From the NCBI GenBank assembly GCA_900754495.1, contig CAAEDC010000238.1:1-8379 (forward strand): 8,379 nucleotides of DNA, read 5' to 3'. This document shows, one piece after another, positions 1-5,316 of the stretch (position 1 is the first letter of the stretch; every line of letters begins with the position of its first letter). This DNA comes from Eggerthellaceae bacterium (GTDB lineage: Bacteria; Actinomycetota; Coriobacteriia; Coriobacteriales; Eggerthellaceae). A program made the position numbers and the translations under genes. The notes under the pieces are model-generated. The model searched no databases. It had not been told where the DNA came from and was given only the letters and a program-made list of their open reading frames with translations.

Positions 1-48
1 AAGGCGAGGAAGAAGGGCGTGAAGGGAGCGAAGAGCGTTGCTGCCTAG
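1..48 (+). CDS. 3' end of an unidentified gene inside the repeated element (possible transposase C-terminus)
   Basis: Frame 1 is open from the window edge and ends at TAG 46-48. It encodes the 15-residue basic tail KARKKGVKGAKSVAA. The same tail, minus its first residue, is repeated on the minus strand at the other end of the window. A lysine-rich C-terminus stopping 34 nt from the repeat boundary fits a transposase, but there are no catalytic motifs in so short a stretch and I do not recognise the protein. It could equally be a chance open frame in non-coding repeat sequence. Confidence 0.35.
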   Translation, partial: KARKKGVKGAKSVAA

Positions 49-82
49 GCTAGCCCCTTGTCACACAAACTACCGAAGCCTC
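1..82 (+). mobile_element. Left copy of a repeated element end, probably an IS terminus
   Basis: Positions 4-82 are a perfect reverse complement of 8301-8379 (79 nt, no mismatch; x pairs with 8383-x). The match stops at 82, where the phnE reading frame becomes recognisable. The sequence holds an open frame ending at TAG 46-48, followed by 34 nt to the boundary, which resembles a transposase 3' end plus terminal repeat. Read from the boundary outward, the tip begins GAGGCTTCGGTAGTTTGTGT. From memory this resembles ISL3-family termini (GGCTCTTCGG-like); that family assignment is inference. The true tip may start one or two bases further in, since the flanking GA could match by chance. The adjacent phnE gene lacks its N-terminus, which supports an insertion here. 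Alternative: a chimeric or incomplete assembly end. Confidence 0.7.
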
Positions 83-714
83 AGTTTATTCCGACGGTCG
101 AATCCTTGGAGAAGCTGGACACCATCCTGCCGGCTTTGGGGTCCACCATCCTGGTATCGGTCGCCGCCAGCTGCCTGGCTGCGATCATCGCCTACGTGTT
201 TGCCGTGCTGGGATCCCGCTCGGTGGGGCTGGGCGGCCCTATCCCGCTTATCGTGCGCGGCATCGCGTCGCTGTTCCGCAACATCCCGACGGTGGCGTGG
301 GCGTTCATCCTGCTGTTCTCGTTCAAGCAGAGCGACTTCACCGGGTTTTTGGCGCTGTTCCTTACCAGCTTCGGCTATCTGGTGCGCTGCTTTTTGGAGA
401 ACATCGACGAGCTGGCCGCCGGCCCCGTCGAGGCGCTGCGCGCGTCCGGCGCAAGCTACGGCGCCATCATCACCCAGGCAGTGGTCCCGCTTTCCATCAC
501 CGCGGTGGTCAGCTGGGTTCTCTACATGATCGAAACCAACATCCGCGACGCCACACTGGTCGGCATCCTTACCGGCACGGGCATCGGATTCGTGTTCGAC
601 ATTTACTACAAGAGCTTCCGCTACGACGTTGCTGGGCTGGTGCTGCTGGGCATCATCATAGTGGTTATCGCTTGCGAGATGACCTCCAACTACGTTCGTC
701 GCAAGATCATGTAG
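58..714 (+). CDS. phnE: PhnE, phosphonate ABC transporter permease (first copy), 5'-truncated
   Basis: Inner-membrane permease subunit of the PhnCDE phosphonate importer. The frame from 58 gives 218 residues, against about 260-280 usual for PhnE. Hydrophobic segments lie near residues 30-52, 77-109, 136-157 and 191-206. The cytoplasmic EAA loop, which contacts the ATPase, spans about 121-145 (EALRASGAS core, then VVP). Aligned by eye with the second PhnE in this window, residue 28 here matches about residue 86 there, so some 50-60 residues including the first membrane helix are missing. The only upstream start is a TTG at 58 inside the flanking repeat, with no ribosome binding site and an in-frame TAG at 46-48. 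Native PhnE coding therefore begins at about 83, and residues 1-8 come from the repeat. The gene is probably non-functional in this arrangement. The identification as PhnE is secure; the truncation is seen directly, and its cause (IS insertion) is inferred. Confidence 0.85.
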   Translation: MSHKLPKPQFIPTVESLEKLDTILPALGSTILVSVAASCLAAIIAYVFAVLGSRSVGLGGPIPLIVRGIASLFRNIPTVAWAFILLFSFKQSDFTGFLALFLTSFGYLVRCFLENIDELAAGPVEALRASGASYGAIITQAVVPLSITAVVSWVLYMIETNIRDATLVGILTGTGIGFVFDIYYKSFRYDVAGLVLLGIIIVVIACEMTSNYVRRKIM

Positions 715-767
715 CCCACTCGGCAAACAAGCCGGTGAACTGGTAAAAGATGTGAGAAAGGGTAAAA

Positions 768-968
768 TTGACTGCTTACACAATTGCCGCTCGAGCCAAC
801 GCCACGCTGCTTGCCGCCGAGGCGGGATCTCCTGTTCGCTCCAGACTGACCGACGCGCTATTCGAGCGCTTGGGCTGGGGCGCCGGCTCTGCCGGCAAGG
901 TCGCTAAGGACGTGCCGCGTGCGGTCGAGTATGCCTACGAGCGCCACGATGCACGGGGGAGCCTGTGA
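768..968 (+). CDS. Small hypothetical protein (66 aa) between the two phnE genes
   Basis: I do not recognise this protein. It starts at TTG 768, five bases after a purine-rich AGAAAGGG (755-762), and ends at TGA 966-968, which overlaps the ATG of the next phnE by one base (TGATG). Such an overlap indicates translational coupling, so the ORF is probably real. Codons are G/C-rich at third positions, more so in the second half. The product is soluble-looking and charged, with no membrane helix, signal peptide or cysteine motif. Its middle is Leu/Ala/Glu-rich (residues about 14-35), then comes a Gly-rich turn (GWGAGSAG) and a mixed-charge C-terminus. Position suggests a role in transporter expression or assembly, but it may simply be a leader ORF that couples translation of phnE. 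No ATG or GTG start with a better binding site was seen. Confidence 0.55.
   Translation: MTAYTIAARANATLLAAEAGSPVRSRLTDALFERLGWGAGSAGKVAKDVPRAVEYAYERHDARGSL
955..961 (+). promoter_or_regulatory. Ribosome binding site of the second phnE
   Basis: GGGGGAG lies six bases before ATG 968 and only three before the in-frame GTG 965. The spacing favours ATG 968 as the start. The site is within the end of the small upstream ORF. Confidence 0.6.
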
Positions 969-1816
969 TGGACGGCGCCAACCTGCCCGGAGCGCGCTTC
1001 ACGCGTTCCGGAAAGATCAAGACGCGCCTGTTGTCGGGCTCCAACCGGGCGCTCCTGGTTACGCTTGTGGTGCTGGCGGCGCTCACGGCGTTCGCCATGG
1101 CAACGATGGACTACGGAAATGTGTCGTTTTTCGAGGCGCTGGGCGAGGCGTGCGGCGACTTCTTCACCATGATGACGCAGCCGGGTCTGGCGGGGCACTT
1201 CACGCTTGCCGACGTAATCACGGGCTTGTTCGTTTCGCTGGCGCTTGCCCTGCTTACCACCCTCATTGGCGCCCTCATCGCGTTTGTGCTGGGGCTTTTG
1301 GCGGCGCGAAACCTTACCAACAACAAGGTGAGCAACGTCATCAAGGCCATCATGTCGGTTGCTCGCGCGGTGCCCACCATCCTGTGGGTCATGGTGTTCA
1401 GCGTCGCCATCGGCCTGGGCGCCGAAGCCGCGGTTACCGGTCTTTTGTTTCACAGCGTCGCGTACCTGGTAAAGGCGTACTCCGAAAGCTTCGAGGAGGC
1501 CGATCCCGGCGTGCTGGAGGCGCTACGCGCATCTGGTGCGTCCTGGTGGCAGGTCGTGTTCTCGGGCGTGGTGCCCGAGAAGGTCAACGAGATGCTGTCG
1601 TGGACGTTCATCCGCTTTGAGATCAACTTCGTCAACGCGGTTGCGGTAGGTGCCGTTGCCGGCGCGGGCGGCATTGGCTACCAGCTGTTCCTTGCCGGAA
1701 GCTTCTATCTGAACATCCACGAGATCGGGCTGATCGTGTACTTGTGCCTGGCAGTGGCAGTGATTCTTGAGCTAATGGCGACGCGTCTGCGCAAGCGCTA
1801 CATCGTGCAGAAGTAG
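968..1816 (+). CDS. phnE: PhnE, phosphonate ABC transporter permease (second copy, full length)
   Basis: Membrane-spanning subunit of the binding-protein-dependent phosphonate importer. It has 282 residues from ATG 968, a normal PhnE length. A basic cytoplasmic N-terminus (about 1-27) precedes the first helix (28-46). Further hydrophobic stretches lie near 83-112, 136-160 and 253-271. The EAA loop for ATPase contact is at about 181-204 (EALRASGASWW core, then VVP). The region RFEINFVNAVAVGAVAGAGG matches the conserved C-terminal part of the family. The start is set by the binding site at 955-961 and the TGATG overlap with the upstream ORF. Paired PhnE permeases occur in some phosphonate operons and probably form a heterodimer; here the partner is truncated. 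The ATPase PhnC and binding protein PhnD are not in the window and would be expected upstream. Confidence 0.92.
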   Translation: MDGANLPGARFTRSGKIKTRLLSGSNRALLVTLVVLAALTAFAMATMDYGNVSFFEALGEACGDFFTMMTQPGLAGHFTLADVITGLFVSLALALLTTLIGALIAFVLGLLAARNLTNNKVSNVIKAIMSVARAVPTILWVMVFSVAIGLGAEAAVTGLLFHSVAYLVKAYSESFEEADPGVLEALRASGASWWQVVFSGVVPEKVNEMLSWTFIRFEINFVNAVAVGAVAGAGGIGYQLFLAGSFYLNIHEIGLIVYLCLAVAVILELMATRLRKRYIVQK

Positions 1817-1820
1817 CGAG

Positions 1821-1850
1821 GGTTCCGGCGGCTTGCCAGCCGCCGGAACC
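1821..1850 (+). other. Perfect 12-bp stem-loop downstream of phnE
   Basis: GGTTCCGGCGGC (1821-1832) pairs perfectly with GCCGCCGGAACC (1839-1850) around the 6-nt loop TTGCCA. It begins five bases after the phnE stop. No T-run follows, so it is not a canonical Rho-independent terminator. It could protect the 3' end of the transporter mRNA, mark an RNA processing site, or act as a partial terminator that lowers expression downstream. Confidence 0.7.
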
Positions 1851-1881
1851 GGCCGCAGGCAGCGGAGCTGCCGTTGTGGCC
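1851..1881 (+). other. Second stem-loop in the phnE-phnG gap
   Basis: GGCAGC (1858-1863) pairs with GCTGCC (1867-1872) over a GGA loop. The outer arms GGCCGCA (1851-1857) and TGTGGCC (1875-1881) pair with one G-U, leaving a two-base bulge at 1873-1874. It starts directly after the first stem-loop. Confidence 0.55.
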
Positions 1882-1974
1882 GTCCCTGGCACCGAATCTT
1901 GCGGCTCCAAGCCCACGTCGCGTGCCAAAGCACGCGTCCTCGGGCTTTCGCCGCAATCTTCGGCACCAGGGACG
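1881..1974 (+). repeat. 94-nt imperfect palindrome, long cruciform or structured RNA
   Basis: The outer arms CGTCCCTGG (1881-1889) and CCAGGGACG (1966-1974) pair perfectly. Pairing continues through CCGAA/TTCGG (1892-1896 with 1959-1963) and TTGCGGC/GCCGCAA (1899-1905 with 1950-1956). It then resumes at AAGCCC/GGGCTT (1909-1914 with 1942-1947) and ends in CGCGTGC/GCACGCG around the loop CAAA (1919-1936). The two internal loops are symmetric: CA faces CA, and TC faces TC. The layout suits a structured mRNA element or a small REP- or MITE-like palindrome. I do not recognise it as a known riboswitch. Confidence 0.6.
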
Positions 1975-2071
1975 CCCTCGCTGACATTGGTTCGGGCGCA
2001 CGATTGCTTTGACTGTCCGAAGGCGGACGGAGGCCGACATAAGAGTCGACGGGCGACAACGATCGATAACG
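1975..2071 (+). other. Remainder of the phnE-phnG gap
   Basis: No convincing gene and no promoter with correct spacing is seen here. A short stem, GTCCG-AAGG-CGGAC, lies near 2016-2029 and could belong to an operator or leader, but it is too short to call. An internal promoter for phnG onward is possible because this is the largest gap in the operon. Confidence 0.3.
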
Positions 2072-2077
2072 AAAGGA
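2072..2077 (+). promoter_or_regulatory. Ribosome binding site that sets the phnG start
   Basis: AAAGGA lies nine bases before GTG 2087. The frame is open upstream to 2009, but no comparable site serves a start there, and homology to PhnG begins after 2087. This favours GTG 2087. Confidence 0.6.
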
Positions 2078-2086
2078 AAAACCCAA

Positions 2087-2578
2087 GTGAAACGTTACGA
2101 ACGGACTCGGGTGCTGGTGGAGGGGAATCCCTCGCTGGCGTCAGAGATCGTGCGAGATGTCGAGGCGGGAACGGGTGGCGACGGCGCGCCTGTGATCTCG
2201 GTGCTCGACGAGCCGCGTGAAGAGCTGGTGATGGTTCAGGTGCGCGAGACGGCGCAGGGAAGCCTGTTCTATTTGGGCGAGGCTCTCATGACGTCGTGCC
2301 GCGTGCGCGTAGGCGAGACGGTAGGGCTGGGGCTGCTTTTGGGCAGCAATCGCTGCCGTGCCTACGAGCTGGCCGTGATCGACGCGGCGTTTTCGGGCCC
2401 GGGCGGCGCCGCTTTTGCCGCACGCTGGGACGATCGCCTGTCGCAGGAGGCAGCGCGGATCCGTGGGCGCGAGGCGGCCGAGCAGCAGCTGATCCAGCGC
2501 ACCAAGGTGGATTTCTCGACGATGGACGAACCCGGCGCCGCTTCCGGCGACGCTTCCGAGGAAGGGGGTCAGCGATGA
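2087..2578 (+). CDS. phnG: PhnG, C-P lyase core subunit
   Basis: Subunit of the cytoplasmic PhnGHIJ core complex. With PhnI, H and L it is required to make the ribose-triphosphate phosphonate intermediate from ATP and phosphonate. The product has 163 residues, against about 150 in E. coli. Family features include the central region around residues 46-75 (VMVQVRETAQGSLFYLGEAL), the alanine-rich helix after RCRAYELAVIDAAF, and the conserved C-terminal RTKVDFSTM (about 138-146). After this motif there is an extra acidic, glycine-rich tail of about 17 residues (ending SEEGGQR). The start is GTG 2087. The stop TGA overlaps the phnH ATG (ATGA), so the two are probably translationally coupled. Confidence 0.93.
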   Translation: MKRYERTRVLVEGNPSLASEIVRDVEAGTGGDGAPVISVLDEPREELVMVQVRETAQGSLFYLGEALMTSCRVRVGETVGLGLLLGSNRCRAYELAVIDAAFSGPGGAAFAARWDDRLSQEAARIRGREAAEQQLIQRTKVDFSTMDEPGAASGDASEEGGQR

Positions 2579-3213
2579 TGATCGCAGACAACGCGGATCT
2601 GCATCGTGCTCAGCGGTCATTCCGCCAGGTGCTCGACGCGTTTGCGCGCCCCGGCTTGGTGCGCGCAGTTGAACCCGACGCCGACGACGGCGTGCGCCCC
2701 GCCTCCCTCGACGGTGCGTTGTGCGCGCTGGCTCGCCTGTTTGTCGACCAGGCGGTGACGTTTGCGGTTGCCGACGCAGAGTCCGATGCCGCGGCTTTAT
2801 ACCTCGCCTCCGAGACCCACGCGCGCCGCGCCTCCGTCGATGAGGCGGACTTCGTTATCGTTCCCGGCAGAGCCGATGCGCGGGTGGTTTCCGAGTCGAT
2901 AGCTCACGCCAAGCCGGGCACGCCGGCATCTCCCGAGATGGGAGCGACGGTGCTGCTGGGCTGCACGCACGTCGCTTCGGCGCCTGCCGCCAACGATGCC
3001 TTGAAGTCGGGCATGGTGCTGGTGGAGGTTGCAGGGCCTGGCGTCAAAGACATCAACCGGTTCGCGGTCGACCGCGACAGCTGGGTTGCCGCGCGCCAGG
3101 AGCGCGGCGACGAATTTCCCTGCGGCATCGACATCGCGCTTGTTGACCCCGCAGGCAATGTAGTGGCAATTCCGCGCACCAGCGCCGTGTCTGTTGAAGG
3201 AGGGATGCGCTGA
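2575..3213 (+). CDS. phnH: PhnH, C-P lyase core subunit
   Basis: PhnH is the dimeric core subunit whose fold resembles PLP-dependent transferases but lacks the cofactor lysine (known of the family). The product has 212 residues, slightly longer than the 194 of E. coli PhnH. It has the family N-terminus (AQRSFRQVLDAFARPG, residues about 11-27). Near the C-terminus come the conserved PCGIDIALVDPAGNVVAIPR and the RTSAV stretch. The start at ATG 2575 overlaps the phnG stop as ATGA and is preceded by GAAGGGGG (2561-2568). A second ATG follows immediately at 2578, so the exact first residue is uncertain by one. The frame is also open far upstream inside phnG, but that part is a shadow of phnG. Confidence 0.93.
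   Translation: MMIADNADLHRAQRSFRQVLDAFARPGLVRAVEPDADDGVRPASLDGALCALARLFVDQAVTFAVADAESDAAALYLASETHARRASVDEADFVIVPGRADARVVSESIAHAKPGTPASPEMGATVLLGCTHVASAPAANDALKSGMVLVEVAGPGVKDINRFAVDRDSWVAARQERGDEFPCGIDIALVDPAGNVVAIPRTSAVSVEGGMR
3197..3203 (+). promoter_or_regulatory. Strong ribosome binding site of phnI
   Basis: AAGGAGG lies nine bases before ATG 3213, inside the last codons of phnH. It sets the phnI start and implies efficient initiation in addition to coupling through the TGATG overlap. Confidence 0.65.
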
Positions 3214-4466
3214 TGGGCTACGTTGCGGTCAAAGGCGGCGGTGTCGCCATCGAGGAAAGCCTCAAGCTGCTTGAGCTCGAGCGCGCCAAGGCGCATGATG
3301 CCGCCGACGTGAAGGAAATAGAGGGCGCCTTTCCCGGGCTTATCGATCAGGTGATGGGTGAGGCTTCCCTCTATGCGCCCCGTCTGGCGGCGCTGGCGCT
3401 TAAGCAAGCGTCTGGCATTCCCGACGAGGCGGTGTTTCTGCTGCGCGCGTTCCGCTCGACGCTCGAGCGCCCCTACATCTCGCGACCCGTAAACACGGGA
3501 GCCATGCGCGTGCGACGCCGTATCTCTGCCGCGTTCAAGGACGTACCGGGAGGCCAGGTGCTCGGCGCCACACGCGACTATAGCCATCGTCTGCTCGAAT
3601 TTGATTTGGAGCAAGAAGGCGACGCCGAACGAGCCGAGAAGTGTCGCTCTCTCGAGCGCCATTTCGCCTCCGTTGTTTCAAAGGCGGATGCGGCATCGGC
3701 CGACGACCGCACTAGCGACGATCGCTCTGCTGGCGCGTCGGCCGGAGGCAGCTTTGCCGACGAATCTGCCGGATGTCGCGTTGGCGGCGACGCCGACGCA
3801 GCGGCTCGCGCATCCGCTGCTGCGGACGGGTACCCCCGCGTGCTGGACTATCTGCGCGCCGAAGGGCTGGTAGCCCCCGTGCAGGCAGACGATACCCCGC
3901 CGGTCGACGCCACCATGGTTCCGCTGACCATCCCCGCTCCGCGCTCGGTGCGCCTGCAGACGCTGGCGCGCGGCATGACGCAGGCTGTGGAGGCGCTTGG
4001 CTATGCCGCTATCCGCGGGTTTGGCCCCGCGCATCCCACGGTGGGCGAGCTGCGTAGCGGCATGGTGGAGGTGACGGTCGATCACCCGCTCGAGCAGGGT
4101 GCTGCCGAGGACGCTTACTACCTGGGCGCCATCCCCGTCACCGAGGTCGAGAGCGTGTTTTTCTCCGAGGGCGACGAGAACGCCGACGGCACCCTGTCGT
4201 TCCAGATCGGCTACGGCCTGGTGATGGGCGCATCCGAAACCAAGGCGATCGCCATGAGCGTGCTCGACCGCTGCTTGAGCTCGGGAGACCGGCGCTACCC
4301 CACGCAGGACGAGGAGTTCGTGCTGTACCACGTGGACGGCGTCGAGGCCACCGGCTTCATCTCACACCTCAAGCTTCCCCACTACGTGACGTTCCAATCC
4401 AAGCTTTCCAGCGTCCGTTCGACGCGCGACGAGGGGAAGGAGGCAGACGATGCGCCAGCTGTATAA
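3213..4466 (+). CDS. phnI: PhnI, C-P lyase nucleosidase subunit with a low-complexity insertion
   Basis: PhnI exchanges adenine of ATP for phosphonate, giving alpha-D-ribose-1-phosphonate-5-triphosphate, with PhnG, H and L. The product has 417 residues, against about 354 in E. coli. Conserved blocks are YVAVKGG (3-9), LAALALKQASG (58-68), EAVFLLRAFRSTL (72-84), RRRISAAFKDVPGGQVLG (101-118) and the RDYSHRLLEF segment (121-130). The C-terminal half has IGYGLVMGASETKAIAM (332-348), TQDEEFVL (364-371) and the metal-site motif HLKLPH (H385 and H390), the HxxxxH that binds zinc near the PhnJ interface in the E. coli structure. Residues about 152-205 are an Ala/Asp/Ser-rich stretch without counterpart in E. 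coli; it stays in frame and lies between the two conserved halves. The gene overlaps phnJ by 17 nt. Confidence 0.95.
   Translation: MGYVAVKGGGVAIEESLKLLELERAKAHDAADVKEIEGAFPGLIDQVMGEASLYAPRLAALALKQASGIPDEAVFLLRAFRSTLERPYISRPVNTGAMRVRRRISAAFKDVPGGQVLGATRDYSHRLLEFDLEQEGDAERAEKCRSLERHFASVVSKADAASADDRTSDDRSAGASAGGSFADESAGCRVGGDADAAARASAAADGYPRVLDYLRAEGLVAPVQADDTPPVDATMVPLTIPAPRSVRLQTLARGMTQAVEALGYAAIRGFGPAHPTVGELRSGMVEVTVDHPLEQGAAEDAYYLGAIPVTEVESVFFSEGDENADGTLSFQIGYGLVMGASETKAIAMSVLDRCLSSGDRRYPTQDEEFVLYHVDGVEATGFISHLKLPHYVTFQSKLSSVRSTRDEGKEADDAPAV
4437..4443 (+). promoter_or_regulatory. Ribosome binding site of phnJ
   Basis: AAGGAGG within the end of phnI lies six bases before ATG 4450. This supports the start that gives the 17-nt gene overlap. 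Confidence 0.65.
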
Positions 4467-5316
4467 CTACGCGTTCTTCGACGAGGCGTCCAAGCGCGAG
4501 ATCCGCCGCGCGGTCATCAAGGGCGTGTGCATTCCGGGCTATCAGGTGCCGTTCGCTTCGCGCGAGATGCCCATCGGGCGCGGCTGGGGTACGGGCGGCC
4601 TGCAGATCACGCTCAGCCTCATCGGCAAGGGCGACGTGCTCAAGGTCATCGACCAGGGAAGCGACGACAGCGTCAACGCCGTCAACATCAAAAAGCTGGT
4701 TGCGGCAACCACCGATGTGGAGGTGACCGAGGCGACTGAGGACGCCACCCTCATCCAGTCGCGCCACCGCATTCCCGAGCGCCCGCTGCGCGAGGATCAG
4801 ATCCTGGTGCTGCAGGTGCCCACGCCCGAGCCGCTGCGCAGCTTCGAGCCGCGCGAGGAGGTCACCAAGCGCCTGCACGCCGAGGCAGACTACACCGGCG
4901 CATGGCTGGAGCTGTTCGACCAGATCGTCAAATTCGGCACCACAACTACGGGCGCCGACCACCCCGTGCTGGTCAACGGCCGTTACGTGATGGCTCCGTC
5001 GCCCATCCCGCGCTTCGACAACATGAAGCTTGACCAGGCGGACAACCTGACGCTTCTGGGCGCCGGCCGCGAGAAGAAGATCTACGCCGTGCCGCCCTAC
5101 ACCGACGTCAAGCCGCTCGACTTCGAGGACTTCCCATTTATCGTCGAGCGCTTCGAAGGCAAGCGCTGCCGCCTGTGCGGCGCCGAGGGCGTGTTCTTGG
5201 ACGAGCTCGTCGACGAGGCGACGGGCGCGACCGTCTACCAATGCAACGACACCGCCTTCTGCGCCGCCCGCTGCGCGCAGCAGGCCCAAGGGAAGGAGGC
5301 CGACGGTGACTGCTAG
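4450..5316 (+). CDS. phnJ: PhnJ, radical SAM C-P lyase
   Basis: PhnJ is the catalytic subunit that cleaves the C-P bond of ribose-1-phosphonate-5-phosphate, releasing alkane (methane from methylphosphonate) and a cyclic ribose phosphate. It uses a 4Fe-4S cluster and S-adenosylmethionine. The product has 288 residues, against 281 in E. coli. The unusual PhnJ cysteine set is complete: C240 and C243 (CRLC), C265 (QCND) and C271. By analogy with E. coli C241, C244, C266 and C272, the first three bind the cluster and the last is the proposed thiyl-radical residue. The N-terminal IPGYQVPF segment carries the glycine (G30) matching the proposed glycyl-radical Gly32. GWGTGGLQIT (46-55) is also conserved. 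Nothing suggests loss of function. A short polar tail follows the last conserved cysteine. It overlaps phnK by 11 nt. Confidence 0.96.
   Translation: MRQLYNYAFFDEASKREIRRAVIKGVCIPGYQVPFASREMPIGRGWGTGGLQITLSLIGKGDVLKVIDQGSDDSVNAVNIKKLVAATTDVEVTEATEDATLIQSRHRIPERPLREDQILVLQVPTPEPLRSFEPREEVTKRLHAEADYTGAWLELFDQIVKFGTTTTGADHPVLVNGRYVMAPSPIPRFDNMKLDQADNLTLLGAGREKKIYAVPPYTDVKPLDFEDFPFIVERFEGKRCRLCGAEGVFLDELVDEATGATVYQCNDTAFCAARCAQQAQGKEADGDC
5293..5299 (+). promoter_or_regulatory. Ribosome binding site of phnK
   Basis: AAGGAGG lies six bases before GTG 5306, inside the 3' end of phnJ. It supports the GTG start and the 11-nt overlap. Confidence 0.6.

Noticed and set aside
38..529. An ORF at 38-529 (+) and one at 8145-8345 (-) beginning with the same peptide MLPRLAPCHTNYRSLS
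   Set aside because: The identical start comes from the inverted repeat. Beyond it each reads a wrong frame of phnE or phnL, with no family resemblance.
715..767. Small stem CGGC-AAACAA-GCCG after phnE1
   Set aside because: Only four base pairs; no basis for calling a regulatory structure.
70..783. Long minus-strand open frames opposite phnE, phnI, phnJ, phnK and phnM
   Set aside because: They are antisense shadows common in GC-rich genes. They lack binding sites and have skewed His/Arg/Ala composition, while the plus-strand frames carry clear Phn motifs.
1821..1850. Rho-independent terminator after phnE
   Set aside because: The stem is strong, but the bases after it are GGCCGCAGG with no T-run, so it is recorded as a stem-loop only.
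2011..2050. Promoter with TTGACT as -35 ahead of phnG
   Set aside because: No -10-like hexamer occurs 16-18 bases downstream; CATAAG is too far away.
2296..2574. Longer phnH start inside phnG
   Set aside because: The upstream extension is Arg/Gly-rich out-of-frame phnG sequence. The ATGA overlap, binding site and homology place the start at 2575.
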